DNA of 64,000 nt from Streptomyces sp. ISL-98 (GTDB lineage: Bacteria > Actinomycetota > Actinomycetes > Streptomycetales > Streptomycetaceae): positions 198,699-262,698 of the forward strand of contig NZ_JAGGPB010000005.1 in NCBI RefSeq assembly GCF_018614055.1, in the 5' to 3' direction. A program made the position numbers and the translations under genes. Below, piece by piece: positions 32,345-39,814 of the stretch. Position 1 is the stretch's first letter; each line of letters begins with the position of its first letter. The notes under the pieces are model-generated. The model had not been told where the DNA came from. It did not search any database and was given only the letters and a program-made list of their open reading frames with translations.

Positions 32345-33232
32345 GTCAGTTACATGGTGCCGTTCGTCGCCGCAGGCGGTCTGCTCATCGCGCTCGGCTT
32401 CGCGATCGGCGGCTGCACGATCGGCAAGGCGCCCTCCGTCATGGAGCACTTCGCGTGGACGGAGGCCACCAGCTGGGCCGCGCTGATGTTCCAGATCGGC
32501 GGGCTGGCGGAGATCAAGATCCCGGCACCCCTGCGCGGCATCATGCCGGTCGTCGTGATCCCGCTGATCTCGTCGGTGATCGTCGGCTTCCTGATGTTCC
32601 TGGTGGTCGGCGAGCCGATCGCGGGGCTCCAGCCGGCGCTGACGGACTGGCTGTCCGGCCTGTCCGGCGCCAACGCGGTCATCCTGGGCGTCATCCTCGG
32701 CCTGATGATGGCGTTCGACCTCGGCGGCCCGCTCAACAAGGTCGCCTACGCCTTCGCGGTCGGCGGCCTCGCCAATCCCAACGAAGGCAGCCTCAAGGTC
32801 ATGGCCGCGGTGATGGCCGCCGGAATGGTCCCGCCGCTCGCGATGGCGGTGGCAACGGTCCTACGAGGCAAGCTCTTCACCAAGACAGAGCACGAGAACG
32901 GCAAGGCGGCCTAGGTGCTCGGCGCCTCGTTCATCACCGAGGGCGCGACCCCCTTCGCCGCGGCCGACCCGCTGCGTGTGATCCCGGCGGCGATGGCGGG
33001 CGGCGCGGTCAGCGGCGCCCTGTCGATGGCCTTCGAGTGCACTCTGCGTGCCCCGCACGGCGGCATCTTTGTGGTCCCGCTGATCGGCAACCCGTTCCTC
33101 TACCTGGTCGCCGTCCTGGCGGGTACGGCGGTCAGCGCGGGGCTGGTCATCCTCCTCAAGGGGATGCGCAGGACGGCGGAACCGGCGAAGCCGGAGCCGT
33201 CCACGCAAGCCAAGGTCACGGTGGCAGCCTGA
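32345..33232 (+). pseudogene. fruA: Fructose PTS EIIC component, 5'-truncated with nonsense codon
   Basis: From VSYMVPFVAAGGLLIALGFAIGG the sequence is the membrane (EIIC) part of a fructose-specific PTS permease, continuing through GGLAEIKIPAPLRGIMPVVV, LGVILGLMMAFDLGGPLNKVAYAFA and ending near [17 protein letters not shown]. The EIIA/EIIB domains and the EIIC start, roughly half the protein, are missing. A TAG at 32912-32914 replaces the Trp expected before [21 protein letters not shown]. The frame is otherwise open, so decay is recent or the remaining frame is still mildly constrained. It cannot work as a transporter. Confidence 0.9.
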
Positions 33233-33325
33233 CCCACGTGACGCACGCGCCCACGTGACGCGCTAGACCCACGTCACGCACTCCGCGCACCACGTCACGC
33301 ACTCCGCACCTACGCCACGCCGACG
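33233..33325. repeat. Tandem repeats of about 18 bp behind fruA
   Basis: Four to five imperfect copies of CCCACGTSACGCACTCCGCG-like units fill the gap between the fruA remnant and the next gene's stop. Confidence 0.6.
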
Positions 33326-34147
33326 TCAGCGCACCCGCGCGCGGTGCTCCATCGCTTCGCGCGCGGTGTGCTCCGTCTCGTACACCTCGCACATGTGGCG
33401 GCCGTCGGGCGTCGCCGTGTGCTCGACCTCCCAAAGGCTGGCCTCGCTGCCGTCGAGCAGCAGGAACGCGTGCTCGTACAGCGTGAAGCCGGCGTCCCGG
33501 CCCTCGACACTGCACTGGCGGCCGAAGGCCTGGGTGATCTGGTGGGCGAGGGCACCGGCCAGGCGGTGCGCGGTGTCCTGCCCGGGCTTGTCCGCGTTCT
33601 CGGCGCGGCGGAGTACCCGGCGCGCGTGGTCGGCGGAATTGTCCGGGACGTAGATGCGTGGGGCAGCCGGGCGCTTGGCCATCAGCGTGGCAAGGATTTC
33701 GAGGTCGGCGTCGAGGTCCACGTCACGGGCGTCCTCGTCGAAGCTGGCAGGGTCGAAGCCGTCCGCGTCACGCCCTTCGGCTGCGCCGGAACCGGCGGCC
33801 GGATCGGAAAAGCCGAACGCCTCCGTCCCGTTCGGGCGCGGCAGCCTGGACGCGGCAAGCCGGACCTCGGCCGCCTCCGTATAGATCTCGTATTGCGTGG
33901 TGCCGTCGCGGCCCGCGTTGTGCGCCAGCTCCCACAGGGTGAGAGAGGTCGCGTCGGAGAGCAGGAACTCGTGTTTGAACGTCTCCCGGTGCATTCCCGC
34001 CGTGTGGTGCGAGGAGTGCAGGGAAGTGCTGTGTGCCAGCGCCGATTCGAGCCGCTCGACGATCGGGTCGGGCAGGTCGAACGAGTTGAGTGCGCGCCCC
34101 AGGAGTCGCTCGAGGTGCTCCTCGGTTGTCTCGTACGGATCGCTCAA
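33326..34147 (-). CDS. DUF6227-type protein
   Basis: 273 residues if started at the TTG (34147), which has GGAGAC four bases upstream and gives the family-like start MSDPYETTEEHLERLLGRALNSFDLPD; a start at 34213 would add 22 residues. It reads SALAHSTSLHSSHHTAGMHRETFKHEFLLSDATSLTLWELAHNAG and, in the second half, TLYEHAFLLLDGSEASLWEVEHT, a duplicated beta-hairpin module. The family is conserved in Streptomyces but functionally unknown; I assign it from memory of its sequence pattern. Acidic linker in the middle. Confidence 0.75.
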   Translation of the reverse strand: MSDPYETTEEHLERLLGRALNSFDLPDPIVERLESALAHSTSLHSSHHTAGMHRETFKHEFLLSDATSLTLWELAHNAGRDGTTQYEIYTEAAEVRLAASRLPRPNGTEAFGFSDPAAGSGAAEGRDADGFDPASFDEDARDVDLDADLEILATLMAKRPAAPRIYVPDNSADHARRVLRRAENADKPGQDTAHRLAGALAHQITQAFGRQCSVEGRDAGFTLYEHAFLLLDGSEASLWEVEHTATPDGRHMCEVYETEHTAREAMEHRARVR

Positions 34148-34239
34148 GGGTGTCTCCAGGCCGTCGCCGCTTGTTACTTGCCGAGTGCTCAACGTAGCCC
34201 CTGGGTCTGACAACGTCTCCGGGGTTGAGGAAAACGAAG

Positions 34240-34268
34240 GGGGCGCACGAGTGGTTCCCGCGCGCCCC
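34240..34268. terminator. Hairpin between minus-strand genes
   Basis: A 7-bp stem GGGGCGC/GCGCCCC (34240-34246 with 34262-34268) with a 15-base loop lies past the P1 peptidase stop. Confidence 0.4.
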
Positions 34269-34291
34269 GGTCAACTCGGCGCGTCCGTACG

Positions 34292-35374
34292 TCAGTAGAG
34301 ATCCCGGTACGCCGGGTAAGCGCCACCAGGGCCGTCGAACCCCTCCGCCGCCAGTACGGCTTTCACCACAGCGCGAGTCAACGCGTCGGCGCCGGCGGCC
34401 AGCACCTCGTTCAGGGCGGTTGCGCCCACGTGCGCCGCGAAGACGGGCTCCGGCGTCTCGGTCAGCAGCGGCCGCGTGCCCGTGGAGAGGGCGAAGACGG
34501 TGTCTCCGTCGGTAAGCAGATGCACGGGACGTACGGCGCGCGCGAGGCCGTCGTGCGCCGTGCCCGCCAGCTTCTGCGCCTGGGCACGGGTCAGTTCGGC
34601 GTCGGTGGCGACGACCGCGAGGGTGGTGTTCAGCGGTGGGCGTGCGAAGCCCGCCGAGCGCCGCTCCGTTTCCTTGCGCGCTTCGTCGAGGCGGCGCTGC
34701 GCCGCCTCGTGCACCTCCGCCGCCGGGTAGTCGACCCGGCCCCCGAAATACCTCCCGTACAACACGCCCGTCAGCGGATCGACCGCCGAACCGACGGCGT
34801 TGACGACCGCGAGCGCGCCCACCGTGATGCCCGAATCGAGGACGACGCTCGCCGAGCCGACTCCGCCCTTCAGCGCGCCCACGACCGCGCCCGTCCCGGC
34901 ACCCACCCCGCCCTCGGCGACCGGCGCCCCGGCTTCCGTACGGGCGGCGTCCTCGACAGCCGCGCGTCCTGTCGCGGCGTCCGGCCTGGCCCGCCAGTCG
35001 CCGCCGCGCCCCAGGTCGAAGAGGCAGGCGGCCGGGACGACCGGCACGACCTGCGCCGGGTCGGGTCCGACCCGGAAGCCGCGCCCCTGCTCCTCCAGCC
35101 ACGCCATCACCCCGGACACGGCATCGAGGCCGTACCCGCTGCCGCCCGTGAGCACGACGGCGTCGACGCGCTGCACCAGGTTGCGCGGGTCGAGGGCGTC
35201 CGTATCGCGCGTGCCGGGTCCCCCGCCCCGTACGTCCACGGCGGCGACAGCCCCGCCTTCCGGGGCCAGGACGACGGTGGTGCCGCTCAGCGCGCGGTCG
35301 CCGGGCACTCGGGCGTGCCCGACCCGCAGACCGGCCACGTCCGTCAGTGCGTCTGCTCTCGTGATCTGTCCCAT
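34292..35374 (-). CDS. P1-family (DmpA-like) aminopeptidase
   Basis: 360 residues. The start ITRADALTDVAGLRVGHA and motif DAVVLTGGSGYGLDAVSGVMAWLEEQGRG are diagnostic of family P1 (L-aminopeptidase/D-Ala-esterase). The precursor is expected to cut itself to expose an N-terminal Ser: GAGTGAVVGALKGGVGSASVVL contains the candidate. PLNTTLAVVATDAEL follows. It acts on short peptides or D-amino-acid derivatives. Cytoplasmic, no signal peptide. Single gene between divergent short neighbours. Confidence 0.9.
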   Translation of the reverse strand: MGQITRADALTDVAGLRVGHARVPGDRALSGTTVVLAPEGGAVAAVDVRGGGPGTRDTDALDPRNLVQRVDAVVLTGGSGYGLDAVSGVMAWLEEQGRGFRVGPDPAQVVPVVPAACLFDLGRGGDWRARPDAATGRAAVEDAARTEAGAPVAEGGVGAGTGAVVGALKGGVGSASVVLDSGITVGALAVVNAVGSAVDPLTGVLYGRYFGGRVDYPAAEVHEAAQRRLDEARKETERRSAGFARPPLNTTLAVVATDAELTRAQAQKLAGTAHDGLARAVRPVHLLTDGDTVFALSTGTRPLLTETPEPVFAAHVGATALNEVLAAGADALTRAVVKAVLAAEGFDGPGGAYPAYRDLY

Positions 35375-35449
35375 GGTTTGTAGGTATCACGGGGGTTGGC
35401 CGCCGCGGCGCGAGAGGTCAGCTCTGCCGGATCGCCGTACCCTTGAGGT

Positions 35450-35677
35450 ATGAGCACCGCCCCCGCCCACGGACCGCGCGATCCGGAGCACGAGCCCGAG
35501 CAGCAGCCGGAGCGAAAGCCACGGCCCAAGCCGACGCTGGACTTCGGAGATCCGCTCGACCAGCAATCGGCGGACGATACGGACCGAGGGTGGGGTGAGC
35601 GGCCTCCCGGTGGATCGGCCGACAGCGCGGCCGACCTCGCCCGCTTCCTGGACGAGAAGCCGCCGCACCACCTCTGA
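35450..35677 (+). CDS. Small acidic/proline-rich hypothetical protein
   Basis: 75 residues: a charged, proline-rich, disordered N-terminal half and KPTLDFGDPLDQQ and ADLARFLDEKPPHHL, short conserved-looking motifs. GAGG is close before the ATG. The protein is typical of conserved Streptomyces hypotheticals beside mscL; no function is known. It is convergent with mscL, 13 bases apart. Confidence 0.65.
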   Translation: MSTAPAHGPRDPEHEPEQQPERKPRPKPTLDFGDPLDQQSADDTDRGWGERPPGGSADSAADLARFLDEKPPHHL

Positions 35678-35690
35678 GAAGCAGCAGTGA

Positions 35691-36161
35691 CTATCGGTCG
35701 TCGTGACCCGAGCCGCGCTGCGCCACCAGGGCGTCCCTGATCTCCTTCAGCAGCTCGACCTCGGTGGCTTCCATGACTTCCACCGCAGCCTCCTTCTCCT
35801 TCTTCCGCTTCGCCTGCCTGGCCAGGTACTTGGACATGGGCAGCACCATGAGGAAGTAGACGACCGCAGCGGTGATCAAGAAGGTGAGCGTCGCGTTCAG
35901 CACCGAACCCCAGAGGATGTTGACGCCGGTGGGCTCCCCCTTCGTGTCGATGCCGCAGGGGTCCTTGAGGCAGTAGGAGTAGACGTCCAGGTTCTTCGTG
36001 CCGATCGCCCCGACCAGCGGGCTGATGATCCCCTTCACCACGGCGTTCACGATGTTCGTGAACGCGGCGCCGATGACCACCGCGACGGCAAGGTCGATCA
36101 CATTGCCGCGCATCAGGAAGACCTTGAAGCCCTCCAGGACGCTCTGCTTCTGCTCGCTCAC
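35691..36161 (-). CDS. mscL: Large-conductance mechanosensitive channel MscL
   Basis: 156 residues. EGFKVFLMRGNVIDLAVAVVIGAAFTNIVNAVVKGIISPLVG is the first helix with the gate, a periplasmic loop containing two Cys follows (CLKDPCGID), then the second helix LNATLTFLITAAVVYFLMVLPMSKYLAR and a charged cytoplasmic helix. It opens under membrane tension to relieve osmotic downshock. The loop Cys pair is characteristic of actinobacterial MscL. Confidence 0.95.
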   Translation of the reverse strand: MSEQKQSVLEGFKVFLMRGNVIDLAVAVVIGAAFTNIVNAVVKGIISPLVGAIGTKNLDVYSYCLKDPCGIDTKGEPTGVNILWGSVLNATLTFLITAAVVYFLMVLPMSKYLARQAKRKKEKEAAVEVMEATEVELLKEIRDALVAQRGSGHDDR

Positions 36162-36284
36162 GGATGAGCCTCTTTTCGCATTTACCGGGGACGGAGCAAA
36201 CCGTTCCGCAACCTACGTCAGCATGTGACGGGCCTGTCCAGCCGCGGCCCACGAACCAGTGACATGACAGCGCGCCAGTTCTAG

Positions 36285-36851
36285 TCAGCACAACGTCACC
36301 GCCAGCTGCGACGTCGTCCCCGCACCGGCCAGTTCCGCGGCCGTGCTCCGGGGGACGGACAGGACCACCAGCGCTCCGCTGTCGTCTCCGAAAGTCCCAG
36401 CAGCCGCCCTCGGCACTTCGGCCACCCGGACACCCGCGGCCACCACCCGCGCACCGGATCTCGCGCCGCCCGCCGACGCGTTGGCGGCGGCGATCACATC
36501 GACGCGGTCGCCCCGCCGCAGCAGCCGTACGGTCGCGGCATCAGCGATACGTACCGGCGCGGACACCATCTCCACCGGCTTCCGCTCACGCTGCGGCGCG
36601 GCGACGGCCGCCGCCCGCGCGGCTCCCGTACGCCCCGTGTCGTACACGCCCGAAGCGGCCAGCGCGGCGGCGGCCATGGCGAGCGCGCCCGCCATCGCCC
36701 GCTTCCTGCGCCGCACCGCGCGCCGCAGGAAGCGCCTGCCGCCACGCACCCGCACAGGGTCGAACTCGGGCACACCACAGGGAGGCGGGGCCGGACATGC
36801 GGGAAGAGAGTAAGTGGGGGACGTACGGGACGAGGGGGACACGGAAACCAC
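36285..36851 (-). CDS. SAF-domain (RcpC/CpaB-like) membrane protein
   Basis: 188 residues. A Pro-rich, Arg-rich cytoplasmic start (about 50 residues) precedes one membrane segment (AMAGALAMAAAALAASGVY). The outer part has the SAF pattern VEMVSAPVRIADAATVRLLRRGDRVDVIAA, a domain known from CpaB/RcpC pilus assembly proteins, and ends with a Cys. No other pilus genes are nearby, so the role is open. The start is a GTG; shorter starts are possible. Confidence 0.7.
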   Translation of the reverse strand: MVSVSPSSRTSPTYSLPACPAPPPCGVPEFDPVRVRGGRRFLRRAVRRRKRAMAGALAMAAAALAASGVYDTGRTGAARAAAVAAPQRERKPVEMVSAPVRIADAATVRLLRRGDRVDVIAAANASAGGARSGARVVAAGVRVAEVPRAAAGTFGDDSGALVVLSVPRSTAAELAGAGTTSQLAVTLC

Positions 36852-36959
36852 CGCCTGCCGCGAGGAGATTCGGCTGAACGCTCCTCACGATCCACGCTCC
36901 GCCCGGATCCCGCCGGAGCCTGTGGACTACCCCCGGCCTGTGGACAACTCGCTCACCCG

Positions 36960-37793
36960 CTAGGGCAGTTCGATCCCCGTGTCCAGCCCGTCGAGCGCGT
37001 GCGCGCACAGGCAGTCGCGCGCCTCGTCCGCCGGCAGCCCGGCCACCGCGTCGAAGAGCACCGAGCGCAGCCGGTCGACATTCGCGGCGAAGACCTTGAG
37101 CACCTCCTCGTGGGAGACGCCCTCGCCCGTCTCGGCCCCGGCGTCCAAGTCCGTCACCAGCGCCAGCGACGTGTAGCAGAGCCCGAGCTCCCGGGCGAGT
37201 ACAGCCTCCGGATGCCCGGTCATGCCGACCACCGACCAGCCCATCGCCGCATGCCACCGCGACTCGGCCCGCGTGGAGAAACGCGGCCCCTCTACGACGA
37301 CCAGGGTCCCGCCGTCCACCGGCTCCCAGTCGCGCCCGCGCGCCGCCGCGACCGCCGCCTTGCGCCCCTCGGGGCAGTACGGGTCGGCGAAGCTCAGGTG
37401 CACCACCTTCGGCAGCTTCCCGTCGACGAGCGTCTCACCGTCGTAGAAGGTCTGCGTACGCGCCTTCGTACGGTCCACCAGCTGATCCGGTACGAGCAGC
37501 GTCCCCGGCCCGTACTCGGCCCGCAGCCCGCCCACCGCGCACGGCCCGAGCACCTGGCGTGCGCCGACGGAACGCAGCGCCCACAGGTTGGCGCGGTAGT
37601 TGATGCGGTGCGGCGGCAGGTGGTGACCGCGCCCGTGGCGGGGGAGGAAGGCGACCCGCCGCCCGGCGATCTCGCCGAGGAAGAGGGAGTCGCTCGGCTT
37701 CCCGTAGGGAGTGTCCACCTGGACCTCGGTCACGTCCTCCAGGAAGGAGTAGAAGCCCGAGCCGCCTATCACGCCGATCTGTGCGTTCAACAT
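36960..37793 (-). CDS. mtnP: S-methyl-5'-thioadenosine phosphorylase
   Basis: 277 residues. The phosphate loop is IGVIGGSGFYSFLE. Then FLPRHGRGHHLPPHRINYRANLWALRSVGARQVLG, GPRFSTRAESRWHAAMGWSVVGMTGHPEAVLARELGLCYTSLALVTDLDAG and HEEVLKVFAANVDRLRSVL fit the trimeric MTAP/PNP family. It splits methylthioadenosine to adenine and methylthioribose-1-phosphate in methionine salvage. The ATG at 37793 is chosen; a GTG at 37802 in frame is possible. Confidence 0.9.
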   Translation of the reverse strand: MLNAQIGVIGGSGFYSFLEDVTEVQVDTPYGKPSDSLFLGEIAGRRVAFLPRHGRGHHLPPHRINYRANLWALRSVGARQVLGPCAVGGLRAEYGPGTLLVPDQLVDRTKARTQTFYDGETLVDGKLPKVVHLSFADPYCPEGRKAAVAAARGRDWEPVDGGTLVVVEGPRFSTRAESRWHAAMGWSVVGMTGHPEAVLARELGLCYTSLALVTDLDAGAETGEGVSHEEVLKVFAANVDRLRSVLFDAVAGLPADEARDCLCAHALDGLDTGIELP

Positions 37794-37827
37794 GGCCGCC
37801 ACAGTAGCCGGGCACGGACATGCCGAA

Positions 37828-37854
37828 GACCCCGCCGTCCCATACGGCGGGGTC
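37828..37854 (-). terminator. Terminator after the FmdB-type gene
   Basis: A perfect 11-bp stem (37828-37838 with 37844-37854) with a 5-base loop lies between the FmdB-type gene and mtnP, both on the minus strand. Confidence 0.8.
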
Positions 37855-37874
37855 CTGTTACGGCATGTGGCGCG

Positions 37875-38228
37875 CTACGCGGCCGAGGTGCTGCTGGAAG
37901 AGCTCGACGAACCCGAAGAGCCACTGGTGCTCGACGACGCGGCGGGCTTCGAGTCGGACGAAGACCCCGGGGACCCCGAAGACGAGGACGACGAAGAAGA
38001 CGACGCGGCGGTCTTCGCGGACGACGTGGCCGGCGTGCTGCTCGACGAGGAGCCGCGGCTGTCGTTCCGGTAGAACCCGGAACCCTTGAAGACGATGCCG
38101 ACCGCGGAGAACACCTTCTTGAGGCGTCCCTGGCAGCTCGGGCACACGGTCAGTGCGTCATCGGTGAACTTCTGCACCGCCTCGAGGCCTTCGCGGCACT
38201 CGGTGCACTGGTACTGGTAGGTCGGCAC
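37875..38228 (-). CDS. FmdB-family zinc ribbon protein with poly-Ser tail
   Basis: 117 residues from a GTG with GGAGGAG just upstream. PTYQYQCTECREGLEAVQKFTDDALTVCPSCQGRLKKVFSAVGIVFKGSGFYRND is the FmdB (CxxC...CxxC) zinc ribbon; the rest is a Ser-dominated disordered tail (S/G/A/P/T). The family is universal in actinobacteria but its role is unknown. A CIRCE-like HrcA operator sits eleven bases upstream of the start, pointing to heat-shock control. Confidence 0.9.
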   Translation of the reverse strand: MPTYQYQCTECREGLEAVQKFTDDALTVCPSCQGRLKKVFSAVGIVFKGSGFYRNDSRGSSSSSTPATSSAKTAASSSSSSSSSGSPGSSSDSKPAASSSTSGSSGSSSSSSSTSAA

Positions 38229-38238
38229 TTGCTCCTCC

Positions 38239-38264
38239 TGGCACTCTCACTCGATGAGTGCTAA
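38239..38264. promoter_or_regulatory. CIRCE-like HrcA operator
   Basis: TGGCACTC-N9-GAGTGCTAA matches the CIRCE consensus TTAGCACTC-N9-GAGTGCTAA in all but two left-arm bases, with the exact 9-base spacer. It stands immediately upstream of the ribosome site of the FmdB-type gene. Confidence 0.75.
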
Positions 38265-38294
38265 CGACGTTCCATACTGACCTATTCCGCTGGA

Positions 38295-39560
38295 TCAGTC
38301 CACCGTCACGGGCACTCGGTGACCCATCCCACGCGCGGCGACCCGTCCCGGAGCCTTCGGCACGAGCCGCGAGCGCAGCGCCACGAGCGTGATCAGCGCA
38401 AGCGCCGTACCGCCCAGCGGCACCAGGAACCCGGCGCTGGCACCGTTCGCGTCCGCCAGCCGGCCGGCGACCGTGACAGCAGCGGCCTGGCCGAGCGCGA
38501 CGGCGCCGGTCAGCCACGTGAAGGCCTCGGTACGGGCCGAAGCCGGCACCAGGGTCTCGACCATCGTGTAGCCGGTGATCAGCGCGGGCGCGATGCACAG
38601 GCCGACCAGCAGCCCCAGCCCGGCGAGCAGTGGCACGGAGTGCACCGCCCACAGCCCGGAGGCGGCCAGCGTCAGGGCGGCGTACCCGACCATCAGCCGG
38701 CGACGGGGGCCGACCTTCCAGGCGATCGCGCCGCACGCGATGCCCGCGAGCATGTTGCCCGCGGCGAAGGTTCCGTACAGCAGCCCGTTGACGCCGGGGT
38801 TGCCGATCTCCTCGGAGAACGCGGTCAGTGAGACCTGCATTCCGCCGAAGACCGCTCCGATGCCCAGGAAGGCCATCGCGAGGACGCGTACGCCCGGCAT
38901 GGAGAGGGCGGAGACCCGGCGTCCTTCGGACACGGTCAGGCGTCCGGCCTGCGGCTGGGTACGCCGCTGCATCGCGAAGAACAGGCCGCCGACCAGCGTC
39001 AGCGCCGCCTCTGCGGCCAGACCGGCCGCCGGGTGCACGCCGGTGCACAGCGCGGTCGCGAGCACCGGGCCGACGACGAAGGTGAACTCGTCCGTCACGG
39101 ACTCGAAGGCGGCCGCCGTCGACATCAGCGGCGAGCCCTCCAGCTTGGCGGCCCAGCGGGCCCGCACCATCGGGCCGATCTGCGGTACGGAAGCACCGGT
39201 GGGAACGGCCGCGACGAACAGCGCCCACATGGGGGCGTCCGCGAGCGCGAGCGCCGTCAGTGTGACGACGGAAGCGGTGTGTACAAGGACGCCCGGAATC
39301 AGAACGGCGCTCTGTCCGAAACGGTCGGCCAGTTTGCCGCTCTGCGGCGCGAACAGTGCCATGGAAACGCCGGTTACGGCGGCTACAGCGCCCGCGCTTC
39401 CGTACGAACCAGTGGTGTGCTGCACCAGCAGCACGATGCCGATGGTCAGCATCGCGAAGGGCTGCCGTGCCAGGAATCCGGGCAACAGGTACGTCCATGC
39501 TCCAGGGGTGCGGAGCAGCCGGCCGTAACCAGGGCGCGGGGTGGTGACCGTGTTGGACAC
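38295..39560 (-). CDS. MFS transporter, 12-helix type
   Basis: 421 residues from a GTG with AAGGCAAGG upstream. Twelve hydrophobic helices are visible; motif A-like PQSGKLADRFGQSAVL and a symmetric second half (YTMVETLVPASARTEAFTWLTGAVALGQAA) are seen. Substrate unknown; the family includes sugar and drug exporters. The preceding in-frame 39 codons are not protein-like. Confidence 0.85.
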   Translation of the reverse strand: MSNTVTTPRPGYGRLLRTPGAWTYLLPGFLARQPFAMLTIGIVLLVQHTTGSYGSAGAVAAVTGVSMALFAPQSGKLADRFGQSAVLIPGVLVHTASVVTLTALALADAPMWALFVAAVPTGASVPQIGPMVRARWAAKLEGSPLMSTAAAFESVTDEFTFVVGPVLATALCTGVHPAAGLAAEAALTLVGGLFFAMQRRTQPQAGRLTVSEGRRVSALSMPGVRVLAMAFLGIGAVFGGMQVSLTAFSEEIGNPGVNGLLYGTFAAGNMLAGIACGAIAWKVGPRRRLMVGYAALTLAASGLWAVHSVPLLAGLGLLVGLCIAPALITGYTMVETLVPASARTEAFTWLTGAVALGQAAAVTVAGRLADANGASAGFLVPLGGTALALITLVALRSRLVPKAPGRVAARGMGHRVPVTVD

Positions 39561-39766
39561 GGTCCTTGCCTTTCTGCCGCCTGGTGACGCTCCCCTGTGC
39601 ACGCGGTGGTGGGCATGCGGGAGCCGCCGAGAGCTGTCCTCTTGCGCAGGACCGGCGGTAGATACCAGGACACCCACAGAGAGGGGGCCGGCCGCCGTAC
39701 GGTCGCGCCAGCTCTGCGTCAGGCAGAGTTGGTCGATCAGTAGACCTTCATGTTACAGGGTGTCCC

Positions 39767-39807
39767 CAGTGTGACGCCTGTAAATGCCTAAGGAATCCGT
39801 CACACTG
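39767..39807. terminator. Inverted repeat between antiporter and MFS genes
   Basis: CAGTGTGACG/CGTCACACTG (39767-39776 with 39798-39807) is perfect with a 21-base spacer. It lies just past the antiporter stop, as a terminator would, but the long spacer would also suit an operator for the MFS gene. Confidence 0.5.
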
Positions 39808-39814
39808 CCTGTGA

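Noticed and set aside
32321..32345. Sequence resembling a tRNA D arm (TGGCCGAGTGGCT) at the right junction of the foreign block
   Set aside because: It is short, on the opposite strand from the nearby tRNA relic, and no anticodon or T arm follows; chance similarity is likely.
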